64,000 bases of DNA, from contig NZ_JAJFEQ010000016.1 of the NCBI RefSeq assembly GCF_020707265.1, positions 1 to 64,000 on the forward strand, written 5' to 3'. The notes under the pieces were generated by a model that was given only the letters and a program-made list of their open reading frames with translations, made no database searches and was not told where the DNA came from. Shown here piece by piece: positions 14,700-23,833 of the stretch. Both the position numbers and the translations under genes were made by a program. Each line of letters begins with the position of its first letter. Position 1 is the first letter of the stretch. The stretch comes from Massilia sp. IC2-477. GTDB taxonomy: Bacteria; Pseudomonadota; Gammaproteobacteria; Burkholderiales; Burkholderiaceae_D.

Positions 14700-17600
14700 C
14701 AGTGCAACCAGACGCGCATCATCGACAGCAGCTGGGCCACATCGACCGGCTTGGTGATGTAGTCCGAGGCGCCAGCGGCGATGCACTTGTCGCGGTCACC
14801 CTTCATCGCTTTCGCGGTCAGGGTAATGATCGGCAGCGAACGGAACTTCGGAATGCGGCGGATCGCCCGCATCGTGTCGTAGCCGTCCATCTCCGGCATC
14901 ATGATGTCCATCAGGACGATCTCGATGGTCGGATCCTTCTCCAGCACTTCGATGCCGTCACGGCCGTTCTCGGCGAACAGCACCTGCATCTGCTGGCGCT
15001 CCAGCAGCGTGGACAGCGCGAAGATGTTGCGCAGGTCGTCGTCGACGATCAGGACCTTGCGGCCCGCTAGGCCGCCGTCGGCCGCGTGGATCTCTTCCAG
15101 CATGCGGCGCTGGTTTTCCGGCAGGCTGGCCTGCGAACGGTGCAGGAACAGCGCGGTCTCGTCCAGCAGGCGCTCCGGCGAGCGGGCGTCCTTCATGACG
15201 ATGGTTTTCGCATAGCGCTTGAGCTTGGTGACTTCCTTGCGCGAGAGTTCCTTGGCGGTGTAGATCACCACCGGCAGGTCGCGCAGGCGCTCGTTGCCGC
15301 CGATGCGGTCCAGCAGGTCGAAGCCCGAGATGTCAGGCAGGGTCAGGTCCAGCACCATGCAGTCGAAGTGCGAGCTTTCCAGCGCTTCCATCGCGGCGGC
15401 GCCGGTATCGACGGTCACCATGTGGATGTCGGCGTTGCCGATCAGGTTCACGATCGACTCGCGCTGGGCCATGTCGTCTTCCACCACCAGCAGCGAGCGC
15501 TTGCCGCCCATCAGGAACTTCTGGATGCGCTTGAATTCTTCCTGCAGGGCTTCGCGGCCCACCGGCTTGTTGATGTACGAGATCGCACCCTGGCGCAGCG
15601 CGCGCTCGCGCTCGCGCAGCGAGGACATCACGTGCACCGGGATGTGGCGGGTGTTCGGGTCGCGCTTGAGGCGGTCGAGCACCGTGAAGCCATCGATGTC
15701 CGGCAGGTCGATGTCGAGCAGGATCGCGGACGGCAGGTAGTCGCGCGCCAGCGACAGGGCCGAATCGCCGCGCTGGGTGACGATGGCCTTGAAGTTCTTC
15801 TCGCGGGCGAAGTCGAGCAGGACCTTGGCGAAGCGCTCGTCGTCTTCCACGATCAGCACCGACGGATCGCCCGGGGTCACCAGGCCGCGGTCGTCCAGCA
15901 CCGACGAGTATTCGACCACCGAACTGGTGTCGCCCAGTTCGACTGTCGCCACGTCGACGCTTGCCTGCACCACCGGCTGGTAGGACACGGTGGTGGCAGT
16001 GCTTGCCGGCGGCGGGGCCAGGCGTGCCGGCTGCGGCTGGCGGGTCTGCTCGTAGTTGACGAAACCGGCGCGGTTGTATGGCAGGTACAGCGTGAAGGTG
16101 GAGCCGACGTTGACCGTGGACTCGACGCGGATCTCGCCGCCCAGCAGGCGCGCCAGTTCGCGCGAGATCGACAGGCCCAGGCCGGTGCCGCCGTACTTAC
16201 GGGCGGTGGAGCCGTCGGCCTGCTGGAATGCCTCGAAGATCAGCTGCAGCTTGTCGGCCGGGATGCCGACACCAGTGTCGCGCACCGAGAAGGCCAGCAC
16301 GGCGTCGGCGTGCACCAGGTTCGGGTGGTCGTGGGTCCAGCCGCTGTTCACGAGGCTAATGCTCATCGAGACGGTGCCGTGGCTGGTGAACTTGAACGCG
16401 TTCGACAGCAGGTTCTTCAAGACCTGCTGCAGGCGCGTGGTATCGGTCATCACCGCGGTCGGCAGGTTGTCCGCCAGGTCGACCTCGAAGCCGAGGTGCT
16501 TGGCTTCGGCCATGTGGCGGAAGGTGCGGTCCACGTAGTTGCGCAGGTTCGAGAAGCGGTATTCCGACACGTCCAGCGTGACGGTACCGGACTCGATCTT
16601 CGACAGGTCCAGAATGTCGTTAATCAGGGTCAGCAGGTCTGAACCGGAGCCGTGGATGGTCTTTGCGAATTCCACCTGGCGGGAAGACAGGTTGCCCTCC
16701 GGGTTATCCGACAGCTGCTGCGCCAGGATCAGGAGCGAGTTCAATGGCGTACGCAGTTCGTGCGACATATTCGCCAGGAACTCGGACTTGTACTTGGAGG
16801 ACAGGGCCAGCTGGGTCGCCTTTTCTTCGAGCGCCAGCTTGGCCTGTTCCACCTCGCGGTTCTTGCGTTCCACCTCGATGTTCTGCTCGGACAGCAGGCG
16901 CGCTTTCTCCGCCAGCTCCTGGTTGGTTTGCTGCAGTTCCTGCGCCAGCGACTGCGACTGGGTCAGCAGCGATTCGGTACGGCTGTTCGCTTCGATCGTG
17001 TTCAACACCACACCGATCGATTCCATCAGCTGGTCGAGGAAGGACAGGTGGGTTTCGGTGAAGCGGTCGAGCGAGGCGATCTCGATGACCGCCTTGACCT
17101 GCTGTTCGAACAGGATCGGCAGCACCACAATGTTGTTCGGCGGCGCCGAACCCAGGCCGGACGAGACCACGATGTAGTCGCGCGGCACGTCGGTCAGCCA
17201 GATGCGGGTCTTCTCGAGCGCGCACTGGCCCACCAGGCCTTCGCCCGGCAGGAAGGAGGTCGGCAGCTTGCGGCTGGAACGGTAGCCGTAGGAGGCGATC
17301 ATGCGCAGGCGTGCGTCGGTCTCCTGCGAGTCCATCATGTAGAACACGCCGTGGTGGGCCGAGACCAGCGGCGCCAGTTCCGACAGAATCAGCTTGGTCA
17401 CGGCCTGGAGGTCGCGCTGGCCCTGCAGCAGTCGGGTGAAGCGCGCCAGGTTGGTCTTCAGCCAGTCCTGCTGCGCGTTCTTCTGCGTGGTCTCCTTCAG
17501 GTTACGGATCATCTCGTTGATGTTGTCCTTCAGGTAGGACACCTCGCCGCGCGCTTCCACCTGGATGCTACGCGAGAGGTCACCACGGGTCACCGCGGTC

Positions 17601-19606
17601 GCCACCTCACCGATCGCGCGCATCTGGTTGGTCAGGTTTGCCGCCAGCTGGTTGACGTTTTCCGTCAAATCTTTCCAGGTACCCGCCACACCGGACACGT
17701 TTGCCTGGCCGCCCAGCTTACCTTCGGTACCCACCTCACGCGCCACACGGGTCACCTCGGATGCGAACGAGGACAACTGGTCCACCATGACGTTGATGGT
17801 GTCTTTCAGTTCGAGAATCTCGCCCTTCACGTCCACGGTAATCTTCTTGGACAAGTCACCGCGCGCCACCGCGGTCGTCACCGCCGCGATGTTACGCACC
17901 TGGCCCGTCAGGTTCGACGCCATGAAGTTCACGTTATCGGTAAGGTCTTTCCAGGTACCGCCCACTCCTGGAACGTAGGCCTGTCCACCGAGTTTACCTT
18001 CCGTCCCCACCTCACGCGCCACGCGGGTCACCTCGGATGCGAACGAGGACAACTGGTCCACCATGACGTTAATGGTGTTCTTCAGTTCGAGAATCTCGCC
18101 CTTCACGTCCACTGTAATCTTCTTGGACAGGTCGCCGTTCGCCACCGCGGTGGTCACCTCCGCGATGTTACGCACCTGGCCGGTCAGGTTACCCGCCATG
18201 AAGTTCACGTTGTCGGTCAAGTCCTTCCAGGTACCCGCGACGCCGGGCACGTTCGCCTGGCCGCCCAGGCGGCCCTCGGTACCCACTTCACGCGCCACGC
18301 GGGTCACCTCGGATGCGAAGGAGTTCAGCTGGTCGACCATCACGTTGATGGTGTTCTTCAGCTCGAGAATCTCGCCCTTCACGTCCACCGTAATCTTCTT
18401 GGACAAGTCGCCGTTCGCCACGGCGGTGGTCACGTCCGCGATGTTACGCACCTGGCCGGTCAGGTTACCCGCCATCGAGTTCACCGAGTCGGTCAAGTCC
18501 TTCCAGGTACCGCCGACGCCCTTCACCTGCGCCTGGCCGCCCAGCTTGCCCTCGGTACCCACCTCACGCGCCACGCGGGTCACCTCGGATGCGAACGAGG
18601 ACAACTGGTCCACCATGACGTTAATGGTGTTCTTCAGTTCGAGAATCTCGCCCTTCACGTCCACGGTAATCTTCTTGGACAAGTCGCCGTTCGCCACCGC
18701 GGTCGTCACCGCCGCGATGTTACGCACCTGGCCCGTCAGGTTCGACGCCATGAAGTTCACGTTGTCGGTCAAGTCCTTCCAGGTACCGCCGACGCCCGGC
18801 ACGTAGGCCTGGCCGCCCAGCTTGCCTTCGGTACCCACCTCACGTGCCACACGGGTCACCTCGGATGCGAAGGAGCGCAGCTGGTCCACCATGACGTTGA
18901 TGGTGTCCTTCAGCTGCAGGATCTCGCCGCGCACGTCCACGGTAATCTTCTTCGACAAGTCGCCGTTCGCCACCGCGGTAGTCACCTCCGCGATGTTACG
19001 CACCTGCGAGGTCAGGTTACCCGCCATCGAGTTCACCGAGTCGGTCAAGTCCTTCCAGGTACCCGCCACGCCCTTCACCTGCGCCTGGCCGCCCAGCTTG
19101 CCTTCGGTACCCACCTCGCGCGCCACGCGCGTCACTTCGGAGGAGAAGGAGGACAGCTGTTCCACCATGGTGTTCGCGGTCATCGCCGCGCGCAGGTACT
19201 GGCCCTTCAGCGGGTGGCCGTCGACTTCCAGCGCCATGGTCTGGGACAGGTCGCCCTTCGCCACCGCGCCGATGACGCGCGCCATCTCGGTGGTCGGACG
19301 CACCAGGTCGTCGATCAGGGTGTTGACCGAGCTGATGATGGTGGCCCAGCCGCCGACCACGCCGGGCAGGTCGGCGCGCTGCGTCAGGTGGCCTTCGCGG
19401 CCCACCACGCGCGACACGTCGGTAACCGTTTCGACCATCTTCTGCTTGGTTTCGATGATGTCATTCAGGGTGTCGGCGATCTTGCCGGATACCCCAGTCC
19501 AGTCCGAGGGCAGCCGCGCCGAGAAGTCGCCTTTTTTCAGCGCCATCAGGGTCGTCAGCAAGAGTTTGACGTCCAACTGTTCGCCCATGTCGGTCATGTT
19601 GTTCAT
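14699..19606 (-). CDS. Poly-HAMP cytoplasmic hybrid histidine kinase, three receivers
   Basis: A 1635-residue hybrid kinase without transmembrane segments or signal peptide. Order: HAMP-type units from residue 1 to about 710, including six near-identical 92-residue repeats (156-707); GAF domain about 725-875; coiled coil 876-935; HisKA with H949 in NMSHELRTPL; HATPase with RDTGVGIP and YGGTGLGLS to about 1178; receivers at about 1249-1365 (D1298), 1371-1490 (D1420) and 1517-1635 (D1567). The tandem HAMP array resembles fungal group III kinases (Nik1/Bos1), known osmotic and stress sensors. AAGGA lies 9 nt before the ATG and a sigma70-like promoter about 85 nt upstream. It is coupled to the CheR-like gene. 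The signal is unknown but must be cytoplasmic or partner-mediated. Confidence 0.93.
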   Translation of the reverse strand: MNNMTDMGEQLDVKLLLTTLMALKKGDFSARLPSDWTGVSGKIADTLNDIIETKQKMVETVTDVSRVVGREGHLTQRADLPGVVGGWATIISSVNTLIDDLVRPTTEMARVIGAVAKGDLSQTMALEVDGHPLKGQYLRAAMTANTMVEQLSSFSSEVTRVAREVGTEGKLGGQAQVKGVAGTWKDLTDSVNSMAGNLTSQVRNIAEVTTAVANGDLSKKITVDVRGEILQLKDTINVMVDQLRSFASEVTRVAREVGTEGKLGGQAYVPGVGGTWKDLTDNVNFMASNLTGQVRNIAAVTTAVANGDLSKKITVDVKGEILELKNTINVMVDQLSSFASEVTRVAREVGTEGKLGGQAQVKGVGGTWKDLTDSVNSMAGNLTGQVRNIADVTTAVANGDLSKKITVDVKGEILELKNTINVMVDQLNSFASEVTRVAREVGTEGRLGGQANVPGVAGTWKDLTDNVNFMAGNLTGQVRNIAEVTTAVANGDLSKKITVDVKGEILELKNTINVMVDQLSSFASEVTRVAREVGTEGKLGGQAYVPGVGGTWKDLTDNVNFMASNLTGQVRNIAAVTTAVARGDLSKKITVDVKGEILELKDTINVMVDQLSSFASEVTRVAREVGTEGKLGGQANVSGVAGTWKDLTENVNQLAANLTNQMRAIGEVATAVTRGDLSRSIQVEARGEVSYLKDNINEMIRNLKETTQKNAQQDWLKTNLARFTRLLQGQRDLQAVTKLILSELAPLVSAHHGVFYMMDSQETDARLRMIASYGYRSSRKLPTSFLPGEGLVGQCALEKTRIWLTDVPRDYIVVSSGLGSAPPNNIVVLPILFEQQVKAVIEIASLDRFTETHLSFLDQLMESIGVVLNTIEANSRTESLLTQSQSLAQELQQTNQELAEKARLLSEQNIEVERKNREVEQAKLALEEKATQLALSSKYKSEFLANMSHELRTPLNSLLILAQQLSDNPEGNLSSRQVEFAKTIHGSGSDLLTLINDILDLSKIESGTVTLDVSEYRFSNLRNYVDRTFRHMAEAKHLGFEVDLADNLPTAVMTDTTRLQQVLKNLLSNAFKFTSHGTVSMSISLVNSGWTHDHPNLVHADAVLAFSVRDTGVGIPADKLQLIFEAFQQADGSTARKYGGTGLGLSISRELARLLGGEIRVESTVNVGSTFTLYLPYNRAGFVNYEQTRQPQPARLAPPPASTATTVSYQPVVQASVDVATVELGDTSSVVEYSSVLDDRGLVTPGDPSVLIVEDDERFAKVLLDFAREKNFKAIVTQRGDSALSLARDYLPSAILLDIDLPDIDGFTVLDRLKRDPNTRHIPVHVMSSLRERERALRQGAISYINKPVGREALQEEFKRIQKFLMGGKRSLLVVEDDMAQRESIVNLIGNADIHMVTVDTGAAAMEALESSHFDCMVLDLTLPDISGFDLLDRIGGNERLRDLPVVIYTAKELSRKEVTKLKRYAKTIVMKDARSPERLLDETALFLHRSQASLPENQRRMLEEIHAADGGLAGRKVLIVDDDLRNIFALSTLLERQQMQVLFAENGRDGIEVLEKDPTIEIVLMDIMMPEMDGYDTMRAIRRIPKFRSLPIITLTAKAMKGDRDKCIAAGASDYITKPVDVAQLLSMMRVWLH
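17486..19141 (-). repeat. Six tandem 276-bp in-frame repeats (HAMP array)
   Basis: Six consecutive 276-bp units encode 92-residue repeats that start SEVTRVAREVGTEG and contain VANGDLSKKITVDV. Units 2 and 5 share the same variant residues (YVPGVGG, NVNFMASNL, IAAVTT). Stretches of about 100 nt near 18010 and 18560 look identical. Nucleotide-level similarity this high suggests recent duplication or gene conversion, so unit number may vary between strains and be mis-assembled with short reads. Confidence 0.9.
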
Positions 19607-19963
19607 CGACTAAATCCTTGTTTCGCGTGTGGGTAAAGAAAGTGAGTGCCGCAGGCGCCGGACGGCGACTGTGAACTGTGAAATGCAGAGAAGATACTCT
19701 TGTATAGATTCAAGTCAAGCATCGCGGTTGGCGAATGTTGTGCTGAGCTTAAGAAATCTTGCAGTTTAGAAAACTTTGGGTCGGTAACTGGCGGAGGGTA
19801 ACGTAAATTCGTTGAACGCCGCGCACGATTGCGCAGTATTGTTGTATTGTCACTACAGCGTCTCCATCTTATGTGTGGCAGATGAGCTCGTCTGCAACAT
19901 TCTTGAGTATTTACAACGCGAAGTCATTTAGCATAAGGGAGTACGGTCAACCGACTCTGTCCC
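19607..19963. other. Divergent intergenic region between kinase and luxR
   Basis: This gap of 357 nt is AT-richer than its surroundings. It holds the kinase promoter (19691-19718). I see no clear lux box, terminator or RNA gene in it. No strong Shine-Dalgarno sequence precedes luxR; an AAGGGAG lies about 25 nt upstream of its ATG. Confidence 0.5.
19691..19718 (-). promoter_or_regulatory. Sigma70-type promoter of poly-HAMP kinase
   Basis: On the minus strand TTGACT (19718-19713) and TATCTT (19696-19691) are separated by 16 nt, close to sigma70 consensus. The transcript would have a leader of about 80 nt before the ATG at 19606. Confidence 0.55.
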
Positions 19964-20698
19964 ATGATTGACACTGCATTATTGCTCGAACTGTTGGAAG
20001 CCGGAGACGAACGCGCATGGACAGAGCGCTTGTTCAAGCTGGCGCACGCGCTGGGCTTCGATCAGGTGATGTTCAGCGTCATCGCTTCGCGCCATGTGCG
20101 TTTCGAAAACGCTTTTACACGCAGCAATTATTCGGCGGAGTGGCGCAATCATTACGATGCCAACGGCTTCGCTTACGTCGATCCGACGATTGTGCACTGC
20201 ATGTCGCATACCTTGCCCCTGATCTGGGCGCCAACGGCCTTCGGCGGGGACGGCGCCGGGGCCCTGTACGAAGAGGCCAGCGCCCACGGGCTTCGCAGCG
20301 GCGTGACGCTGCCGATTCACGGCCCACAGGGCGAACTGGGGATGGTCAGCTTCGCGTCGGACTTGCGGCCCGACGCGTCTTTCGAGCGCCAGCTGCTCGA
20401 GACCCTGCCGTCACTGTCCCTGATCCGGGACTATGCCTTTGCTTCGTCCGAACGCTTCCGCGACGCCAGGGTCGAGCCCGAGCTGCCGCGCCTGACCAGG
20501 CGCGAGCTCGAGGTCCTGCAGTGGGTCATGCTCGGGAAGTCCTCATGGGAGGTCGCCCGGATCACCAACTGCTCCGAGGCGACCGTCAATTTTCACCTTG
20601 CCAACGTGCGCCAGAAATTCGGCGTGAACACGCGCCAGCAGGCGGTCGTCGAGGCAATCGCCCTCGGCCTGCTCACACCTGAAGATCACCATCGCTGA
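19964..20698 (+). CDS. LuxR-type quorum-sensing transcription factor
   Basis: A 244-residue acyl-homoserine-lactone receptor. The N-terminal ligand domain has all six conserved positions: W60, Y64, D73, P74, W88 and G113. The C-terminal HTH (about residues 175-240) has E181, L185 and G191 in LTRRELEVLQWVMLGKSSWEVA. It should bind the lux box upstream of luxI when the cognate signal is present. Its 3' end overlaps that of the rsaL homologue by 26 nt (convergent). The start at 19964 lacks a good ribosome-binding site, but no better in-frame codon is apparent. Confidence 0.93.
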   Translation: MIDTALLLELLEAGDERAWTERLFKLAHALGFDQVMFSVIASRHVRFENAFTRSNYSAEWRNHYDANGFAYVDPTIVHCMSHTLPLIWAPTAFGGDGAGALYEEASAHGLRSGVTLPIHGPQGELGMVSFASDLRPDASFERQLLETLPSLSLIRDYAFASSERFRDARVEPELPRLTRRELEVLQWVMLGKSSWEVARITNCSEATVNFHLANVRQKFGVNTRQQAVVEAIALGLLTPEDHHR

Positions 20699-20945
20699 CC
20701 CTGCCGTTGACGTATAGACGCAACAGGATCGCGACCGGGGGCGGCAGTTCCAGTCCCGTCTCGAACCGGCTGCCGCTCGACTGGGTCACCCCGAAGCGGC
20801 TCCAGAACTTCTCCTGACTTTCCCGCTTGGCGATACGCAGGCGCCGCAACTCGTGCGGCTTGTTACGCCTGCCGCCGTCCACCTGCGCCGCCTGCTGCGC
20901 TTCCAGTTCCGCGGCCAGTGCTTCGCACATCAATTCGTTTGCCAT
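20673..20945 (-). CDS. rsaL: RsaL-type repressor of AHL synthase
   Basis: A 90-residue helix-turn-helix protein. The core RESQEKFWSRFGVTQSSGSR followed by FE closely matches Pseudomonas RsaL (RRESQETFWSRFGISQSCGSRFE), and the C-terminal pattern LLRLYVNGRVSDGDL agrees as well. In Pseudomonas and Burkholderia, RsaL represses the luxI-type gene and gives signal homeostasis; its gene lies between luxR and luxI and is divergent from luxI, exactly the arrangement here. It shares an intergenic region of 158 nt with luxI that holds a lux box and a candidate RsaL operator. The first 30 residues are less conserved, so the start could be slightly internal. Confidence 0.88.
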   Translation of the reverse strand: MANELMCEALAAELEAQQAAQVDGGRRNKPHELRRLRIAKRESQEKFWSRFGVTQSSGSRFETGLELPPPVAILLRLYVNGRVSDGDLQV

Positions 20946-21008
20946 GTCTGCTCCCTTTCATCGGTGGTTATGCAGTCTGCAAGTATTCCACCGGTGGCGC
21001 GCATGGAA

Positions 21009-21028
21009 ACCTAGCAGAGCTGCTAGTT
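21009..21028. promoter_or_regulatory. lux box
   Basis: ACCTAGCAGAGCTGCTAGTT is a 20-bp near-palindrome with perfect CTAGCAG/CTGCTAG half-sites around a 2-nt centre. It has the CT-N12-AG spacing of LuxR/LasR sites. It lies about 85 nt upstream of the luxI ATG and may serve both luxI and rsaL. Confidence 0.8.
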
Positions 21029-21057
21029 CCCGGCTTGCCCATATTGCATGAACCTTA

Positions 21058-21072
21058 TATGCCAGCAGCATA
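21058..21072. promoter_or_regulatory. Candidate RsaL operator
   Basis: TATGCCAGCAGCATA keeps the outer TATG-N7-CATA of the Pseudomonas RsaL consensus (TATGnAAnTTnCATA) with the same total length, though the inner AA/TT are only partly matched. It sits just downstream of a -10-like TTATAT (21055-21060), where a repressor would block luxI transcription. Confidence 0.5.
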
Positions 21073-21103
21073 GCTTTGAACCACCACACACAAGGGGCCG
21101 AAA

Positions 21104-21688
21104 ATGAACATGCAGATCAAGATCGCAGCACGTCGTGAATTCAAATCCAAAGACCTGTGGGAAATGCATACCCTGCGCGCCAAGGTGTTCAGCGGGCGCC
21201 TGGGCTGGGAAGTGCCCGTCTTGTCGGGCATGGAGATCGACGGCTACGATGCCCTCGATCCGGCGTATATGGTGATGCGGGCACCTGGCGGTCCGCTGCT
21301 CGGTTGCTGGCGCCTGCTGCCGACCGAAGGTCCGTACATGCTCAAGGATTCCTTCCCGCAGCTGCTGGAAGGCCGGGAGGCGCCGAGTGACCCGCATATC
21401 TGGGAGCTGTCGCGCTTTGCCCTCGAGACCGGCAAGGAAAGCCGCTACGGTTTCTCGGAAATGACCATGCAGTGTTTCGAGGCCGCGGTCCGTTTCGGCA
21501 TGGAGAACGGCCTGACCCACTTCGTCACTGTCACCACCACCGCGCTGGAACGCCTGACCCGGCGCGCCGGCGTGGTCAGCACCCGCCTGGGCGAGCCGCA
21601 AAAGATCGGCATCGAGACCGCGGTGGCCATCTACATCGACGTGCGGGCCACTTATGAAGCGCTGTTCGCCCAGCGCATGGCTTCTTAA
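21104..21688 (+). CDS. Acyl-homoserine-lactone synthase, LuxI family
   Basis: A 194-residue LuxI-type enzyme that makes acyl-homoserine lactone from S-adenosylmethionine and an acyl carrier. All invariant residues fall at their usual positions: R25, F29, W35, D46, D49, R70, F84, E101 and R104. The acyl chain cannot be predicted from the sequence; T-rich residues near 140-150 (VTVTTT) are often seen in synthases that use 3-oxo acyl groups, a weak hint only. AAGGGG precedes the ATG at 8-9 nt. A lux box and a candidate RsaL site lie upstream. Its stop overlaps the stop of convergent prolyl oligopeptidase by 4 nt. Confidence 0.95.
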   Translation: MNMQIKIAARREFKSKDLWEMHTLRAKVFSGRLGWEVPVLSGMEIDGYDALDPAYMVMRAPGGPLLGCWRLLPTEGPYMLKDSFPQLLEGREAPSDPHIWELSRFALETGKESRYGFSEMTMQCFEAAVRFGMENGLTHFVTVTTTALERLTRRAGVVSTRLGEPQKIGIETAVAIYIDVRATYEALFAQRMAS

Positions 21689-23742
21689 GGCTGATCGCGC
21701 AACTGGCGTTGGAGGAATGTCCAGGTCAGCGCCCACATGCGCGCTGTCTGGGCATTGTCGGCGGCGCCGGCGTGGCCGCCGTCAAGGTTCTCCCAGTACA
21801 GCACGGGATGGCCCTGGTCCAGCATGCGCGCCGCCATCTTGCGCGCATGGCCCGGATGGACCCGGTCGTCGCGGGTCGACGTGGTGAACAGCACGCGCGG
21901 GTAGCACTGGTCGGCGCGGACCTGGTGGTAGGGCGAGTAGCGGCCGATCCACGCCCATTCGGCGGGATCGTCCGGGTCGCCGTATTCGCCCATCCAGGAA
22001 GCGCCGGCCAGCAGCTGGTGGTAGCGGCGCATGTCCAGCAGCGGCACCTGGCACACCACTGCGTTGAACAGCTCGGGGCGCTGGGTGAGCACGGCGCCGA
22101 CCAGCAGGCCGCCATTGCTGCCGCCCATGATGCCGAGCCGGCGCGGGCTGCTGATGCCGCGCTCGATGAGGTCTTCGGCCACCGCGATGAAGTCGTCGAA
22201 GGCGCGCTGGCGATGTTCCTTGAGCGCGGCCTGGTGCCAGCCCGGGCCGAACTCGCCGCCGCCGCGGATGTTGGCCACCACGTAGACGCCGCCGCTCTCG
22301 AGCCAGGCGGCGCCGCTGAGGGCGCCGTAGGAGGGCTTGAGCGACACCTCGAAGCCCCCGTAGCCGTACAGCACCGTCGGGTTGTCGCCATCGAGCCGGG
22401 TGTCGCGGCGCATCACGGCGAAATAGGGCACGCGGGTGCCGTCCTTCGATGTCGCCTCGAACTGGTGGACCTGCAGCCCTTCCGCATCGAAGAAGGCGGG
22501 CATGGCCTTGAGCGGCTCGCGCATATCTTTTCCTGCTTCGATCAGGTACAGGGTGGACGGCTCCGTGAAACCGGTGGTGGTCAGGAAATAGTGGTTCGAG
22601 TCGACCCGGTCGAAGGCCCAGGATTCGAGGGAGCCGATGGCGGGCAGGTCGACGTCGCGCGCCTGCCATTTTTCCCCGCTGCGGCGCAGTTCCACCAGGC
22701 GGTTCTTGACCTTGTCGAGGATGGTGAGCAGCAGGGCGTCCCGGGTCACCGTCAGCCCGTCGAGCGAGGTGGTGGGAGAAGGCAGGAACAGGGGCTCGAA
22801 CTGCGCTGTGCCTTCCAGGTGCGCGTCAAAGCCGGCCGCCAGCAGGGCGCCCTGCGGGTAGCTGCGTCCGCCAATCTCCCAGCTTGACCTCAGTTCGATC
22901 ACGAGCTGGTCGCGCACCGCGAACGCGTTGGCGTCCTCCGGTTTCGGCACCTTGATCAACACGCCATCGCGTCGCAGGAACAGCTCGCTGCTGTAGAAGC
23001 CGATCTGGCGCTGCACGAACTCGCGTTCGAATCCTGGCGTGGCGTCGCGCCAGGCGGAGACCGACAGGTCGTCGAACCCGGCCTCGAATACCGTGGCGGC
23101 TTCGCTCAGCGGCGTGCCGCGGCGCCATGCCTTGACGATGCGCGGGTAGCCGGATTCCGTCAGCGAGCCGGGACCGAAGTCGGTGCCGACGAACAGGGTG
23201 TCGTGGTCGATCCAGGCCACGTCGCTCTTGGCTTCGGGCAGGGTGAATCCCCCTTGCACGAAAGTGCGTGCGGCCACGTCGAATTCGCGCACGGCATGGG
23301 CGTCGCCGCCGCCACGCGAGAGCGACACCAGGCAGCGTTCGCCCCCGGGTTCGAGCCAGGTCACGCCGCCCCAGACCCAGTTTTCGCCTTCGTCGCGCGC
23401 GAGCAGGTCGAGGTCGATCAGGATGTCCCAGCTAGGTGCCTCCTTGCGGTACTCGTCCAGCGTGGTGCGGCGCCACAGTCCGCGCGGATGGCCGGCGTCG
23501 CGCCAGAAGTTGTACAGCAGGCCGCCATGGCAGCGGCCATACGGGATGCGGTCGGTGGAATCGAGGATGGCGCGCAGGCGCGCCGCAAGGGCGGGGTAGC
23601 CGTCTTGCGCCTCCAGTTCGGCTTCGGCGGCGCGCTTCCTGTCCTCGACCCAGGCGCGGGCGCGCTCGCCGTCGACTTCTTCCAGCCAGAGGTAGGGATC
23701 ATCGAGGGAAGGGCTTGTTTCCTGGGGAACGGATGGTGTCAT
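21685..23742 (-). CDS. Prolyl oligopeptidase family serine peptidase (S9A)
   Basis: A 685-residue S9A-type peptidase. The N-terminus has the family box DDPYLWLEEVDGERARAWV, the middle (about residues 70-420) should form the seven-bladed propeller, and the C-terminal alpha/beta hydrolase domain carries the triad: S542 in GGSNGG, D626 in DDRVHPGH and H657 in GGHAG. No signal peptide is seen, so it is cytoplasmic and acts on short proline-containing peptides. It is monocistronic and shares a short divergent region of about 90 nt with the CHASE-type kinase. Adjacency to luxI is convergent, so quorum control is not implied by position. Confidence 0.92.
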   Translation of the reverse strand: MTPSVPQETSPSLDDPYLWLEEVDGERARAWVEDRKRAAEAELEAQDGYPALAARLRAILDSTDRIPYGRCHGGLLYNFWRDAGHPRGLWRRTTLDEYRKEAPSWDILIDLDLLARDEGENWVWGGVTWLEPGGERCLVSLSRGGGDAHAVREFDVAARTFVQGGFTLPEAKSDVAWIDHDTLFVGTDFGPGSLTESGYPRIVKAWRRGTPLSEAATVFEAGFDDLSVSAWRDATPGFEREFVQRQIGFYSSELFLRRDGVLIKVPKPEDANAFAVRDQLVIELRSSWEIGGRSYPQGALLAAGFDAHLEGTAQFEPLFLPSPTTSLDGLTVTRDALLLTILDKVKNRLVELRRSGEKWQARDVDLPAIGSLESWAFDRVDSNHYFLTTTGFTEPSTLYLIEAGKDMREPLKAMPAFFDAEGLQVHQFEATSKDGTRVPYFAVMRRDTRLDGDNPTVLYGYGGFEVSLKPSYGALSGAAWLESGGVYVVANIRGGGEFGPGWHQAALKEHRQRAFDDFIAVAEDLIERGISSPRRLGIMGGSNGGLLVGAVLTQRPELFNAVVCQVPLLDMRRYHQLLAGASWMGEYGDPDDPAEWAWIGRYSPYHQVRADQCYPRVLFTTSTRDDRVHPGHARKMAARMLDQGHPVLYWENLDGGHAGAADNAQTARMWALTWTFLQRQLRDQP

Positions 23743-23833
23743 GGGGGCTTGAGCGAATATGGATGAGCAGCTTGGCCTGCGGATTGCCTATACTAGCAAT
23801 ATCGAGCGGTCGGAACCGCACGTGTGGAGCAGA

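Noticed and set aside
16652..19636. A plus-strand open frame of almost 1000 codons opposite the poly-HAMP kinase
   Set aside because: Its apparent repeats only mirror the kinase repeats; composition is His/Gln/Val-rich and there is no ribosome-binding site or known domain.
20698..21700. Idea that the prolyl oligopeptidase belongs to the quorum-sensing operon
   Set aside because: It is convergent with luxI and has its own divergent promoter region near 23.75 kb.
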